The translations under genes were made by a program, and so were the position numbers. The notes beneath the pieces were generated by a model. The model was not told the DNA's origin, did not search any database, and saw only the letters and a list, made by a program, of their open reading frames with translations. Shown here piece by piece: positions 55,433-64,000 of a stretch of DNA of 64,000 nt (positions are counted from its first letter, which is position 1; the number at the start of each line of letters is the position of its first letter). This DNA comes from Lachnospiraceae bacterium (lineage in GTDB: Bacteria > Bacillota > Clostridia > Lachnospirales > Lachnospiraceae): assembly GCA_910575275.1 (NCBI GenBank), contig CAJTEE010000001.1:558001-622000 (forward strand). Direction: 5' to 3'.

Positions 55433-55938
55433 GGCCGGCTGAGAACCCCCTGTAAATAGTCAAGCGCATGGCTTCGCTGCAACGCGCCCACAAGGAGCGC
55501 CGCCATCACGGTCCCGCACGCCGTGCTCATGAAAAACGGCATGACGTATGTAAAAACGGCCGCCTCCTTCCCCATGACGAGCGTCGCGACCGGGAAGCAC
55601 AGGATTCCGCCGATTACACCGGTGCCGATCATCTCTGCAAAATACGTCGGCCAAAGGCGGCCCGTTTTCCGATACAGCATTCCGCAGCAGAACGCTCCCA
55701 CCATGCTGCCCGGGAATGCCAGGAGACTCCCCGTGCCCATGAGGTTTCGGATAAGCGCCGTGCAGAACGCCGACATCACTCCATAGCCCGGCCCTAAAAA
55801 CACCGCACAGATCACGTTTACCATATGTTGAATCGGATAACACTTCGAAGCCCCGATCGGGATCGAAAACGCCGACATCGCTACCGCCAGCGCCGCCAGC
55901 ATGGCCGCCGTCGCTGTCTTTCTGACTGAAAGCTTCAT
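55429..55938 (-). CDS. thiW: ThiW-type ECF transporter S component
   Basis: About 169 aa with five or six membrane helices; predicted thiazole-precursor uptake component that uses the shared ECF module. MKLSVRKTATAAMLAALAVA, SKCYPIQHMVNVICAVFLGPGYG (split here) and the TGS and PG motifs match ThiW. I chose the ATG at 55938, with GGAGGGAG upstream; the earlier in-frame start overlaps thiC. It lies between thiC and thiD, and makes sense with ThiM for thiazole salvage. Confidence 0.9.
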   Translation of the reverse strand: MKLSVRKTATAAMLAALAVAMSAFSIPIGASKCYPIQHMVNVICAVFLGPGYGVMSAFCTALIRNLMGTGSLLAFPGSMVGAFCCGMLYRKTGRLWPTYFAEMIGTGVIGGILCFPVATLVMGKEAAVFTYVMPFFMSTACGTVMAALLVGALQRSHALDYLQGVLSRP

Positions 55939-55960
55939 CAAAACCACTCCCTCCTGCTTG

Positions 55961-57268
55961 TCATTCGTCAAAAATACTCACAATCTCCCCGTCTAAAATC
56001 CGGTTCATGTTCTTCACCGCACAGAAATTCCCGCACATCGAGCACGTATCCTCCTTCTCCGGCTTTGCCGAAGCACGGTAGCGTCTCGCCTTTTCGGGGT
56101 CAATCGAAAGCGCAGACATGCCGTCCCAATCCAGCTTTTTCCTCGCCAGACTCATCTCGTTGTCCCAGTCCATGGCCCCTGGAATCCCCTTCGCGATGTC
56201 GGCCGCATGCGCCGCAATCCGCGAAGCGATGATTCCCTCCTTTACGTCCTCCAGATCCGGAAGCCTTAAGTGCTCCGCCGGCGTCACATAGCAGAGGAAC
56301 GAGGCGCCGTATGCCGCAGCCATGGCCCCGCCAATCGCTGCCGTAATATGGTCATATCCCGGCGCAATATCCGTGACAAGTGGTCCGAGCACGTAGAACG
56401 GAGCGCCTTTGCAGAGCTCCCTCTGGATCCGCATGTTGGCCTCGATCTGGTCGAGCGGCATATGGCCCGGCCCCTCGACTAACACCTGCACATCCTTTTC
56501 CCAGGCGCGCTTCGTCAGCTCGCCGAGTGTCACCAATTCCTCGATCTGGGAAATGTCGCCCGCGTCCTTTAAGCAGCCCGGCCGGCAGGCGTCGCCGAGG
56601 CTGATCGTCACGTCATACTCCCGGCAGACGGAAAGGATCTCATCATAATGCTCATAAAACGGATTTTCATTTCCCGTCATCTCCATCCAGGCAAAAATGA
56701 TGGAGCCGCCGCGGGAGACAAGATTCATCAGCCGCCCGTTTCTCTTAAAACGTCCGGCCGTGCTCCGGTTGATGCCGCAGTGGAGCGTCAAAAAATCGAC
56801 TCCGTCCTCCGCGTGCATGCGGACGATATCCAGCCATTCCTGTGTTGTGATCTCCCCCAGTGCCTTGTGGTAGTAGACGACCGCATCGTAAATCGGCACG
56901 GTCCCGATGATCGCCGGACACTCCTTCGTCAGCCGCCTGCGGAACACCCTCGTATCCCCAAAGGAGCTTAGATCCATGATGGATTCCGCCCCCAGCCTGA
57001 CCGCGCTGTCCGCTTTTGCCATTTCCAGGTCCAGGTCCTTACAGTCCCGGGAGGTGCCGAGATTTACATTAATCTTTGTCCGCAGCATCGAACCAATGCC
57101 GTTGGGATCGATCGAGGCATGCAGCCGGTTACACGGAATTACGACCTGTCCCTTCGCCGTCAGCGTGCGGATCTCCTCCGCTGTTCTCCGTTCTTTTTTT
57201 GCCACAAGCTCCATCTCGTTTGTGACAATCCCCTGCCTTGCCGCATCCATCTGCGTTGTGTAGCCCAT
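55961..57268 (-). CDS. thiC: Phosphomethylpyrimidine synthase
   Basis: Radical SAM-type enzyme that converts aminoimidazole ribotide to HMP phosphate. 435 aa (short form). [58 protein letters not shown] and the C-terminal cluster motif [11 protein letters not shown] are present. ATG 57268 follows AAAGGAG by 6 nt. Expression is controlled by the TPP riboswitch upstream; a dispersed repeat lies between the two. Confidence 0.97.
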   Translation of the reverse strand: MGYTTQMDAARQGIVTNEMELVAKKERRTAEEIRTLTAKGQVVIPCNRLHASIDPNGIGSMLRTKINVNLGTSRDCKDLDLEMAKADSAVRLGAESIMDLSSFGDTRVFRRRLTKECPAIIGTVPIYDAVVYYHKALGEITTQEWLDIVRMHAEDGVDFLTLHCGINRSTAGRFKRNGRLMNLVSRGGSIIFAWMEMTGNENPFYEHYDEILSVCREYDVTISLGDACRPGCLKDAGDISQIEELVTLGELTKRAWEKDVQVLVEGPGHMPLDQIEANMRIQRELCKGAPFYVLGPLVTDIAPGYDHITAAIGGAMAAAYGASFLCYVTPAEHLRLPDLEDVKEGIIASRIAAHAADIAKGIPGAMDWDNEMSLARKKLDWDGMSALSIDPEKARRYRASAKPEKEDTCSMCGNFCAVKNMNRILDGEIVSIFDE

Positions 57269-57295
57269 GTCTGTCTCCTTTCTCTCTGCCAAAGC

Positions 57296-57484
57296 AAAAA
57301 AGAGTTCGCTCCGCGAACTCTCGCGCCGGAGCGCGGCTGCCTTAGCAGCCATATTTCCTTAGCGCGGAGTGACCTTACTCCGTGCGAGGCCGCACTCCGC
57401 TAGGTCAAACTCTGCGCATCCTGGCCCGTCAGGGCCTTTTTGTCTTATAGGAAATTCGAAGGAATTTCCTATAAGACAAAAAGG
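57296..57484. repeat. Dispersed intergenic repeat, copy C
   Basis: 189 bp, the longest copy. It shares all blocks of copy B and has an extra 50 bp of nested small hairpins (GGCTGC/GCAGCC and CGGAGT/ACTCCG). The palindrome at its end is perfect: 23-bp arms at 57435-57457 and 57462-57484 with a four-base GAAG loop. The hairpin GAGTTCGC/GCGAACTC and six T lie 18 nt before the thiC ribosome binding site on the minus strand. Confidence 0.85.
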
Positions 57485-57509
57485 AGCCTACCCTCTCAGA
57501 TAAGCTCCC
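57478..57509 (-). terminator. Expression-platform terminator of the TPP riboswitch
   Basis: Minus strand GGAGC-TTATC and GGTAG-GCTCC pair (with GU pairs) and are followed by TTTTTG. It lies just after the aptamer. The T run is also the outer end of repeat copy C. Confidence 0.72.
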
Positions 57510-57516
57510 AGTATTG

Positions 57517-57612
57517 CTTCACAAGTTTCCTACGCCGGCATTATCCGTATCAGGTTCTACAGGTCGGAATCGTTCCTTCATTCCCTCTCAGCCTGCCGCG
57601 GCAAGCTCCCTT
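57517..57612 (-). ncRNA. TPP riboswitch (THI element)
   Basis: Minus strand carries the conserved core: GGGAGCTTGC, GGCTGAGAGGGA, GACCTGTAGAACCTGAT, GGATAATGCCGGCGTAGGAA. It leads the thiCWDME operon. TPP binding should reduce expression. Confidence 0.95.
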
Positions 57613-57646
57613 TGCTTTCTTATGCAGTTTTTGTTTGATGAAATTC

Positions 57647-57674
57647 AGTATAACAGGTTTTTTGCAAAAAGCAA
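57647..57674 (-). promoter_or_regulatory. Promoter of the thi operon
   Basis: Minus strand TTGCTT (57669-57674), 16-nt spacer, TATACT (57647-57652), 35 nt before the riboswitch core and just after the stop of the upstream glycosidase gene. Confidence 0.55.
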
Positions 57675-57681
57675 GCTTTTT

Positions 57682-59301
57682 TTATTCCCTGTCAGATTTC
57701 AGATCCAGATTTTCGTTCAGCTTTCGAAACGCGGGCGCCAGATCAAGTTCCTCCCCGTCTGTCCCGTAGATCCGGCCTTCCTGCTCATAGGTATAGATTT
57801 TTAGATCGTCCAGATATACACTCCGGCTCGTCGAGATTTCAAGATTGTAGCTGTTTGTCCATGGAATCGAGGCCGTATACACCCCCGCCTCCGTGACACG
57901 GATATTCACCTTTTTCTCTCCAATCCGCATCGTTAGCATCGACGGATGGATCTTGGGCTCAGCATAAAGCCGAATATGGATCTGCTCTCCCCGTCTAAGC
58001 CTCCCCTCAAGCTTCTGCGAAAGCCGCCCGGTACGTCCCAAAAGGGCCATCGGCGTACCGTTTACCCCCTCAACGGCGACCGAGCCGGTGTGCTCCCAGC
58101 CTTCAAGTCCCAGCCCGAACTGTCCGTTGTAGACACAATTGTTTACATAATTTCGATACACCCACAGCCCGTATCCCATCGTCGTCTCCTTCAGGATCGG
58201 AGCCGATTGGAGGACAAACTCCTCTACCTCCTCATCGTAGATCTTTGTATTCTGTGCAACCGATTCGGTACTGTCCATATAGAGAAACTGCTCCATATAA
58301 ACCTTTTTCCCGCTCTGCGCACACAGCCCTTTTAAGCTCCTCTCCATCCCGGCAAGAGCCTCGGCCGCCGTTATCCGGTCCCCCACATTTTTCTGTCCCA
58401 TGGAGACACTGTACATGAGAGCCGGATACTCCGCCCCCTCACAGGAATAGGTCACACTGTGCGAATAATATTCGTGGCTTCCGTCTGCATTATACACCTT
58501 GTCCGCGTCGGCGCGCACCTCCATGGAAAGCCCCGGAAACACCTGCTGTGACTCGTAAAGAAGCTCCATCAGCGCTTGGTCATAGAATTCATAGAAAAGC
58601 TCCGCCGACATCCGGTCCTGGAAGGGGATATACACCTGGGAAAAATCCGAAAATTCCTCCCGATACCGCCTGCTCACCTCCTCGAGCGTATAGTGGGTTC
58701 GCAGATACTCCGTGTATCCGCAGCGCTCTGCCAGGCGGACCCGGCTGGACTTTATCACATCCCGGCTCATACTGTAGGAAAACTCCCAGAAATCCTCCCA
58801 GGTCAGAAAAGCGCCGTAAAAGTTTTCATGTGTGGAAACCGTCTCATACAGCTTTTTGCAGTAGGAAAGCCATGCGCTCCGGTCATACCGGTCGTTCATA
58901 AAAATATCTTCAAAACGAGCCGGGAGAGCAGCATCCCCATAGTAGTCCCAGCTATAGCCGATCCTTAGCGTGACCCAGAGTCCATGCATCTTGGCGCATG
59001 CAAGGATTTCCTCCAGGCGGTCGAATGCCTCCTCATTAAACAGCGTTGAGCTGGTATTCGGCTGAAACTGCCGCCAGGGCACGACGAGAATGATACTGTT
59101 GAAGCCATCCGCCGCGATCCGCGCCAGATTCGCATCCATGTCCTTATCCTCGCTGCCCCAATAGTTGATTGGCCATTCGTCGCCGAAGTACGTCACCGAC
59201 TTTAAATATTCGGGCGCCTCGGCCCTCGCCTCCACACAGCCTGTCCCCAGCGTCAGAACACCGGCCAATACCGCTGCCAGCAGTCGTTTCCCATGCTTCA
59301 T
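57682..59301 (-). CDS. Secreted glycosidase-like lipoprotein (TIM barrel)
   Basis: 539 aa. Lipoprotein signal with LTLGTGC (Cys near residue 22). Residues about 35-390 look like a glycoside hydrolase TIM barrel of the GH5/GH42 clan: FNSIILVVPWRQFQP, LWVTLRIGYSWDYYG, FLTWEDFWEF (a likely acid/base Glu) and KKVYMEQFLYM (a likely nucleophile Glu). The last 130 residues are strand-rich, like a carbohydrate-binding module (WEHTGSVAVEGVNG). The start is ATG 59301 or the TTG before it, which has better spacing to AGGAG. The substrate is unknown. Confidence 0.7.
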   Translation of the reverse strand: MKHGKRLLAAVLAGVLTLGTGCVEARAEAPEYLKSVTYFGDEWPINYWGSEDKDMDANLARIAADGFNSIILVVPWRQFQPNTSSTLFNEEAFDRLEEILACAKMHGLWVTLRIGYSWDYYGDAALPARFEDIFMNDRYDRSAWLSYCKKLYETVSTHENFYGAFLTWEDFWEFSYSMSRDVIKSSRVRLAERCGYTEYLRTHYTLEEVSRRYREEFSDFSQVYIPFQDRMSAELFYEFYDQALMELLYESQQVFPGLSMEVRADADKVYNADGSHEYYSHSVTYSCEGAEYPALMYSVSMGQKNVGDRITAAEALAGMERSLKGLCAQSGKKVYMEQFLYMDSTESVAQNTKIYDEEVEEFVLQSAPILKETTMGYGLWVYRNYVNNCVYNGQFGLGLEGWEHTGSVAVEGVNGTPMALLGRTGRLSQKLEGRLRRGEQIHIRLYAEPKIHPSMLTMRIGEKKVNIRVTEAGVYTASIPWTNSYNLEISTSRSVYLDDLKIYTYEQEGRIYGTDGEELDLAPAFRKLNENLDLKSDRE

Positions 59302-59604
59302 CAATTCGTTTGCTCTCCTGTCTGTAAATTGTTGTCGTACCCTTGTTCACTGAGGGTATCGTACCATTTTTTATCCTTTTTTGCAAGTTCTGACAAAAGA
59401 TGCGGCTGGAAACTTCTGCCGCGGCGGCGATAGGAAGACTTATGTATCCTCGATTTAAAAACAGGCAAAGACATCGTCAATGATAAAGTTCTATGTGGCA
59501 AGGATTCATTTTTATTGAAAAACGATATTTTTTTATTGACAATCATTGATTTTGGCAGTATGATGATACAAACATAAAATCCAATGCTGCAAAGGAGACT
59601 CCCT
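59302..59604. other. Divergent intergenic region
   Basis: Mostly AT-rich, with no coding. It contains the promoter of the DUF2975 unit (59536-59564). The minus-strand promoter of the glycosidase gene was not identified. Confidence 0.5.
59536..59564 (+). promoter_or_regulatory. Promoter of the DUF2975-XRE-DUF4173 unit
   Basis: TTGACA (59536-59541), 17-nt spacer, TATGAT (59559-59564); leader of about 35 nt. Confidence 0.78.
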
Positions 59605-60057
59605 ATGGACTGGTCAAACCGCCAATCGGTCCGCCTGACAAAGGTCTGTATCTGGCTTTTTATCGCGGGCTATCTGCTTACCCTATTGTTCTGCCCGTTT
59701 CTGATGAAAAATTTTGTCCGCTTCAGCTATACGGCCTCCCGGCTCGACTACCGCCTTTTTACGGCATCCGTCTATGTCTGTGCCGCCCCCGTCGGCGTGA
59801 TCCTGTTTCACCTAAACGGCCTAATCACGGCGATCGGCGGCGAGGAGATTTTTACCGACGGCAATATCCGCAGGTTGCGTCTCATCTCCTGGATGTGCGG
59901 CCTCATCGGGTTTTTGTGCCTTTTGTCGATGCTCTACTATGCGTTCTGGGGCATCATCGGCGGCTGCATGGTCTTCATGTGCCTCCTGATCCGCGTGATC
60001 AAAAACGTGTTTGTCCACGCCAAGGAGCTCAAGGATGAAAATGATTTTACCATTTAG
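59605..60057 (+). CDS. DUF2975 membrane protein
   Basis: 150 aa, four membrane helices (about 13-32, 50-70, 95-112, 117-137), with the extracytoplasmic/cytoplasmic loop IGGEEIFTDGNIRRLRLIS, which is typical of DUF2975. The family is usually found just upstream of a small XRE regulator, as here (15 nt). AAAGGAG lies 8 nt before the ATG. The function is unknown; pairs of this type are thought to form a membrane-linked regulatory unit. Confidence 0.87.
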   Translation: MDWSNRQSVRLTKVCIWLFIAGYLLTLLFCPFLMKNFVRFSYTASRLDYRLFTASVYVCAAPVGVILFHLNGLITAIGGEEIFTDGNIRRLRLISWMCGLIGFLCLLSMLYYAFWGIIGGCMVFMCLLIRVIKNVFVHAKELKDENDFTI

Positions 60058-60072
60058 AAAGGAGACGTTCCC

Positions 60073-60312
60073 ATGCCGATTCTTGTAAATCTTGACGTCG
60101 TGATGGCAAAGCGGAAGGTCTCCGCAGGAGAATTATCCGAGCGGGTAGGGATCACACCCGCCAATCTGTCCATCCTCAAAAACAACAAGGCGAAGGCCGT
60201 CCGCTTCTCGACACTCGAGGCACTCTGCCGGGAGTTAGACTGCCAGCCCGGAGATATTCTGGAATTTATAAAGGAGGAAGCAAACCATGACACAACCCGT
60301 CCCAACCAATGA
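60073..60312 (+). CDS. Small XRE regulator (YozG/HTH_26 type)
   Basis: 79 aa, almost entirely a Cro/CI helix-turn-helix (MAKRKVSAGELSERVGITPA, then NLSILKNNKAKAVRFSTLEA, ELDCQPGDILEF). AAAGGAG precedes the ATG. It overlaps the next gene by 26 nt, so the three genes are a coupled operon; the regulator probably controls this operon. Confidence 0.9.
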   Translation: MPILVNLDVVMAKRKVSAGELSERVGITPANLSILKNNKAKAVRFSTLEALCRELDCQPGDILEFIKEEANHDTTRPNQ

Positions 60313-61882
60313 TCCTCACGAAAAAACCGCAAGGCCGGCCGACCCATACGGCCCGCGTATGCAGGCTGCGCCGGCTCCTAATGCGTCCCCGCTCCCGCTT
60401 CCCGCCCTGCCGTTGGCGGATTCCTTCGGCTATTACGGCATGGCCTGCCTCATCTTCGGCCTGTTTTATACCTTCTGTTTTTATAAAAACCCGATCGGCA
60501 TCACCTGGCCCCTCTTTACCGCCGCGGGCTTTGCCCTGCTCTGCACGCTCTTTCACCATGCCGGAGTATCCGTCAAAAAAGACTCCTGCTTTTTAGTCGG
60601 AGCCTCCTTCCTTCTGAGTCTGTCCATGTGCCTGACCGCCAGCCCGATCCTGCACTTTTACAACCGGCTCGGCCTTTTTCTGCTGCTTGCGGTCTTTTTG
60701 ATCCATCAGCTCTATGACGACCGAACCTGGAACATTGGAAAATACACAGCCTCCATCCTTTCGTATACGGCCTCCGTTTTCATGGCCCTGCCGCTTCCCT
60801 TCCGCCATCTGTCCCGGTATACCAAAAACGGCCGCTTCCAAAAAAGCCGCCGCCTTCTCATCGCCCTGGCCGGAGTCTGCGCTTCGCTTCCGTTCGCTCT
60901 GGTCGTCGCCGCCCTCCTTTGCGGGGCGGATGCCGTATTCCTTGCGTTTCTTTCGCGCCTTTTTAAGACCGTTCTGAATCTGCGCACTCTGTTCGGCATC
61001 CTGTTTGAGGCCGGCCTCTCCGCCGTGTTCCTCTACTGCGTCCTCTGTACCTGCCATCTGCGCACACTCTCCGTCGAAGTGCCTGACAAAAGACGCGGGA
61101 ACCCTCTGGCCGCCGTGAGCTTTTTGGCTCTCCCTGCCCTGGTCTACCTCCTGTTTTGCGGAATCCAGATTTTCTATCTGTTCCTCGGGAAGGGAACGCT
61201 CCCGGCGCATATGACCTACTCCGAGTATGCCCGTCAGGGATTTTTCCAGCTCGTATTCGTGGTCTTTCTCAATCTTTTTCTTGTGCTCGGCTGCCTCAAG
61301 TATTTTCGGTCCAGCCGACTTCTGCGGCTCGCCCTCGCGCTCGTAAGCGGCTGCACGTACGTCATGATCGCGTCCGCTGCTTACCGGATCCTTTTATACA
61401 TCGGCCGCTACCGCCTGACCTTTTTACGTCTCCTGGTCCTCTGGTTTCTGGCCATGACTGCCGTTTTGATGGCCGGCATCCTCTTCCTGATCTTTAAGGA
61501 GCGCTTTCCGCTCTGCCGCTACTGCATCGTGGTGCTGTCTGTTTTCTATACCGGCTTCTCCCTTGCAAGGCCCGACGCCGTCATCGCACGCTACAATCTC
61601 ACGGCGCCCGGCAGCCTGGATTCGGATGACCTGGATTATCTACTCGGGCTCTCCTGCGATGCCGCCCCGGCGCTTGAGCGGTATCTGCCCGATTCGGACT
61701 ATTTAGAACGGCATTTCGGGAAAACGCGCGGCGAGCTTCTGTATGCGTTCTGCCCATACGAAGGGGAGGACACAGACCGCGCCCTCCCGCTTTCCTCTGC
61801 CGCACTCACGATCCGCGGCTACAATTTTTCCGTTGCCAAAGCCTTTAAAATTGCGAAAGCCGCCAAGGCTTCGCTCCCCTGA
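60287..61882 (+). CDS. DUF4173/DUF4153-type polytopic membrane protein
   Basis: 531 aa. A Pro/Ala-rich N-terminus (about 1-45) is followed by at least ten membrane helices. The segment MTYSEYARQGFFQLVFVVFLNLF (split: SEYARQGFFQL) is characteristic of DUF4173. The C-terminal 100 residues are soluble (ARYNLTAPGSLDSDDLDYLL), as in relatives. AAGGAGG lies before ATG 60287, inside the regulator gene. The biochemical role is unknown. Confidence 0.85.
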   Translation: MTQPVPTNDPHEKTARPADPYGPRMQAAPAPNASPLPLPALPLADSFGYYGMACLIFGLFYTFCFYKNPIGITWPLFTAAGFALLCTLFHHAGVSVKKDSCFLVGASFLLSLSMCLTASPILHFYNRLGLFLLLAVFLIHQLYDDRTWNIGKYTASILSYTASVFMALPLPFRHLSRYTKNGRFQKSRRLLIALAGVCASLPFALVVAALLCGADAVFLAFLSRLFKTVLNLRTLFGILFEAGLSAVFLYCVLCTCHLRTLSVEVPDKRRGNPLAAVSFLALPALVYLLFCGIQIFYLFLGKGTLPAHMTYSEYARQGFFQLVFVVFLNLFLVLGCLKYFRSSRLLRLALALVSGCTYVMIASAAYRILLYIGRYRLTFLRLLVLWFLAMTAVLMAGILFLIFKERFPLCRYCIVVLSVFYTGFSLARPDAVIARYNLTAPGSLDSDDLDYLLGLSCDAAPALERYLPDSDYLERHFGKTRGELLYAFCPYEGEDTDRALPLSSAALTIRGYNFSVAKAFKIAKAAKASLP

Positions 61883-61893
61883 CCGGTACCGGC

Positions 61894-63339
61894 CTACTTC
61901 GTCATCCCGATTGCCCTCGGCTTACAGCCGTCGGGAATCGGGCAGTGGTAGGTATCCCCATCCAAGGTTTCCTTCATTTCCTCCCAGGCCGCCTCGATGA
62001 TGGACGGATCCTCGATCATATCCACCGCCGTCCCGGCCATGGCCTTCGCCGCCCAGACTAAGCCCTTATGGGCCAGCCCGCTCTTGCCCTGTGACACAAC
62101 CTGCCAGGAATGGCCCGGCGTCCCGGCTGCCCAGGTCATGACGTAGGCCTGCGCCGTCGGACAGTTCCAGCTCACATCGCCCACGTCCGTGGAGCCGAAC
62201 GACATCACACCGACCGGATCAAACGGAGTGACAAACCGGTACAGCGACTCGCCCTTATGGGAGAGAATTTCTTTTTTCGTCTCTTTATCAAAATTCGCCG
62301 CGATCTTCTCCAGCGATTCAAAGCGGCTCGGGCCCACATTCTCGCTGATTCCCCTGGCAAATTCCATCTCCTCGTCCGAATACTCCGGCACGCCAACCTC
62401 GACCAGGTTATCCCAAATCTTTTTTGCGATCACATGGTTGCTGATGAGATTCGAGCAGCCCTTCACAAAGTCGATCTCAACCCGCGTCTCGGTCATATGA
62501 GCCGCGCCCTCGGCGATCTTGTTGACACGCTGATAGATCTCCTCGACCTGTTTATTCTTCGGCGCACGGATCAGGTAGAGCACCTCCGCATACGGCTGTA
62601 CCACATTCGGAGAATAACCGCCGGTGTTCGTAATCGCATAATGAATCCGCGCCTCGGGGATCACGTGCTCACGTAAAAACTGCACGCCCATGTTCATTAA
62701 CTCCAGCGCATCCAACGCGCTTCTGCCAAGATGCGGCGCTCCGCCTGCATGAGCGCTTGTCCCGTAAAACTTATACGCCACCTGATAATTGGCCAGAGAG
62801 CTTCCCGTATCGGCAATCGTCGCGTCCCACGGATGCCAGGTAATTGCCGCGGAAAGGCCGGAGAACACGCCTTCCTTCGCCATAAACGCCTTGCCGGAGC
62901 CTCCCTCCTCGCCGGGGCAGCCAAAGTACACGATCGTCCCGGACTTTTTGGTCTCCTCGAGATAGCGTTTCATGCCGATGACCGCCGATAAGGAAGCCGT
63001 GCCCAGCATGTTATGGCCGCAGCCATGGCCGGAGGCGCCGGAGACAACCGCCTTTTTCTCCAGAAGGCCCGCTTCCTGATTAAGCCCCGAAAGCGCATCA
63101 AACTCTCCTAGGAATCCGATGACCGGCTTTCCGGATCCGAAGGTCCCCTTAAAGGCCGTCTTGATGCCCGCCAGGTTTTCCTCGACCGTAAAGCCCTCCT
63201 TGCGCAGAAGGTCACAGAGAATCTTTACGGACTTTTCCTCCGTAAACGCAGTCTCCGCGCATCCCCAGATCTCGTCGCTTGCCTCAAAGATCTCTGCGGT
63301 TTTTCTGTCAATCTCATCCCATGCCGTCTGTTTTCCCAT
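61894..63339 (-). CDS. M20-family amidohydrolase, AbgB-like
   Basis: 481 aa, cytoplasmic. Metal-site and catalytic motifs: GFLGEFDALSG near 75, GHGCGHNMLG near 108 (Cys/His ligands), PGEEGGSGKAFM near 147 (catalytic Glu pair) and ITWHPWD near 165; the dimerisation insert (AYKFYGTSAHAGGAPHLGR) follows. This resembles subunit B of aminobenzoyl-glutamate hydrolase; related enzymes cut other N-acyl amino acids, so the substrate is open. AAAGGAG lies before the ATG, and TATAAT at 63390-63395 is a probable -10. Converges with the DUF4173 gene. Confidence 0.9.
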   Translation of the reverse strand: MGKQTAWDEIDRKTAEIFEASDEIWGCAETAFTEEKSVKILCDLLRKEGFTVEENLAGIKTAFKGTFGSGKPVIGFLGEFDALSGLNQEAGLLEKKAVVSGASGHGCGHNMLGTASLSAVIGMKRYLEETKKSGTIVYFGCPGEEGGSGKAFMAKEGVFSGLSAAITWHPWDATIADTGSSLANYQVAYKFYGTSAHAGGAPHLGRSALDALELMNMGVQFLREHVIPEARIHYAITNTGGYSPNVVQPYAEVLYLIRAPKNKQVEEIYQRVNKIAEGAAHMTETRVEIDFVKGCSNLISNHVIAKKIWDNLVEVGVPEYSDEEMEFARGISENVGPSRFESLEKIAANFDKETKKEILSHKGESLYRFVTPFDPVGVMSFGSTDVGDVSWNCPTAQAYVMTWAAGTPGHSWQVVSQGKSGLAHKGLVWAAKAMAGTAVDMIEDPSIIEAAWEEMKETLDGDTYHCPIPDGCKPRAIGMTK

Positions 63340-63418
63340 AAAAAGCTCCTTTCCCGTTTTAATTTTAGACTTGTATGATCTATAGGGAGATTATACCATT
63401 TTTTCCCTCCATTGCCTA

Positions 63419-63476
63419 GAGTGTATTTGAAAAATCCCTTCCGCCGGATACGCAAGAGGATGGTTCAAACACACTC
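63419..63476. repeat. Short inverted-repeat element, same end motif as 45365-45512
   Basis: GAGTGTATTTGAA (63419-63431) and TTCAAACACACTC (63464-63476) pair at 12 of 13 bases around a 32-nt centre. The left end, with the preceding CTA, matches the reverse complement of the right end of the 45.4 kb element. Non-coding. Confidence 0.55.
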
Positions 63477-63524
63477 CGGGCAATCGGCAAAAATTCATGT
63501 CTGTCATCGAACACGGGGAATCTT

Positions 63525-64000
63525 TTACAGCACGACCTCTCCGAGTCCTTCCTCCGTCATACGGATCTTCGTCCCGTATGGCTTGGACATCTCGATCAGC
63601 CTCTGCATAAACGGCGCATTCTTCATGGGTCTTGGAAGGCCGCCCATCGCCCTGCTCTCGCCGAATCTCAGTTCAACCGGCATGAGCAAAAGCTTTTCCA
63701 TTTTTCCGTTTTGGATCTCCCAGTAGGGGACAACCGTTTCAAATGCTCTCCTGTCCGTCTGCAGTCCCCGCTTAAAACCGTTGGAACGCGTCTCAAACAG
63801 CCTCCGCAGTGCTCCATCCGAATTCAGATGGTACATTTTATAAAATTCCTCCGGAGCATAGGGAATATTTTCATTTTCCAGCATGAAATCTCCAAGAGAA
63901 TAGAAGATCGGGCAGCCCTTGTAGATCTCGATTGGGCGAAGCAGATGCGGCCCGTGTCCTACCACCGCGTCTGCGCCGCAGTCGATGCATCTGCGGCAGA
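63525..64000 (-). CDS. CapA-family (PGA_cap) metallophosphatase-like protein, 5' part outside window
   Basis: About 158 residues visible, the C-terminal part of a CapA/PgsA-like protein. The frame enters at the window end ([18 protein letters not shown], with the family's VGHGPH metal motif), then [17 protein letters not shown] is typical. The rest is variable. CapA proteins are associated with poly-gamma-glutamate capsule or with uncertain envelope functions. The internal GTG near 63965 is not a natural start because homology continues upstream of it. Confidence 0.85.
   Translation of the reverse strand, partial: CRRCIDCGADAVVGHGPHLLRPIEIYKGCPIFYSLGDFMLENENIPYAPEEFYKMYHLNSDGALRRLFETRSNGFKRGLQTDRRAFETVVPYWEIQNGKMEKLLLMPVELRFGESRAMGGLPRPMKNAPFMQRLIEMSKPYGTKIRMTEEGLGEVVL

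Noticed and set aside
57435-57484. The 23-bp palindrome as a simple terminator
   Set aside because: Neither strand has a T run after the hairpin; it is followed by AAAAAGG, so it is better seen as part of the repeat element.
60593-61210. A 205-codon minus-strand frame opposite the DUF4173 gene
   Set aside because: Rich in Glu, Lys and Gln as antisense of hydrophobic codons; no domain and no start signal.

Overview
The window looks like the chromosome of an anaerobic, spore-forming Clostridia bacterium, most likely a Lachnospiraceae member. Support comes from a class III fructose-1,6-bisphosphatase, a Spo0A C-terminal-type DNA-binding protein, DUF4317 and DUF1700 proteins, a superoxide reductase, SAM-I and TPP riboswitches in front of metK and thiC, and strong AGGAGG-type ribosome binding sites. 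This placement rests on family recognition, not on a search.

Layout. 1-7.0 kb: housekeeping genes (NlpC/P60 hydrolase, DUF1700, fbp, MBL hydrolase, superoxide reductase, NUDIX, DUF4317). 7.0-9.3 kb: a DUF6431 protein, a small XRE regulator, and a GT2 glycosyltransferase whose frame runs without a stop into a Spo0A-C-type gene. 9.4-25.6 kb: an ABC-transporter-dependent surface polysaccharide locus, visibly AT-richer up to about 21.7 kb and in advanced decay. It holds GT4 enzymes, manC, gmd, rmd, wzm, wzt, a coiled-coil methyltransferase, a Stealth-like domain, a YidC-like protein, an IS630 remnant and manC-manA-manB. Many genes carry frameshifts, nonsense codons or internal deletions, including loss of the catalytic loop of the phosphomannomutase. 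25.6-36.6 kb: accessory genes (MazEF, a stand-alone paralogue of ribosomal protein L20, an XRE sensor, a K+ channel, a membrane KAP NTPase, an AlbA_2 protein, broken AAA/PD-(D/E)XK genes). 36.7-46.9 kb: SAM riboswitch-metK, a solute-binding lipoprotein paired with a chemoreceptor, murA, a large membrane-anchored propeller-like protein and a nucleotidyltransferase. 47-49 kb: AT-rich debris (hicAB and polysaccharide-type membrane genes). 49.3-53 kb: TIGR00300-type gene, citC and a citX-citG fusion. 53-57.6 kb: complete thiCWDME operon under a TPP riboswitch. 57.7-64 kb: secreted glycosidase-like lipoprotein, a DUF2975/XRE/DUF4173 unit, an M20 amidohydrolase and a partial CapA protein.

How the genes work together. 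The polysaccharide locus reads as a GDP-mannose to GDP-6-deoxyhexose pathway (ManA/ManB/ManC, Gmd, Rmd) feeding GT4 transferases. The polymer would be exported by Wzm/Wzt, and a coiled-coil methyltransferase resembling WbdD-type chain terminators may set its length. The locus is now largely non-functional. The thi operon is a textbook thiamine synthesis and salvage unit.

Self-identified repeats. One intergenic element occurs three times (about 0.75, 41.1 and 57.3 kb), each time joined to a terminator hairpin; the 57.3 kb copy sits between the TPP riboswitch and thiC. A second inverted-repeat family occurs at 45.4 and 63.4 kb.
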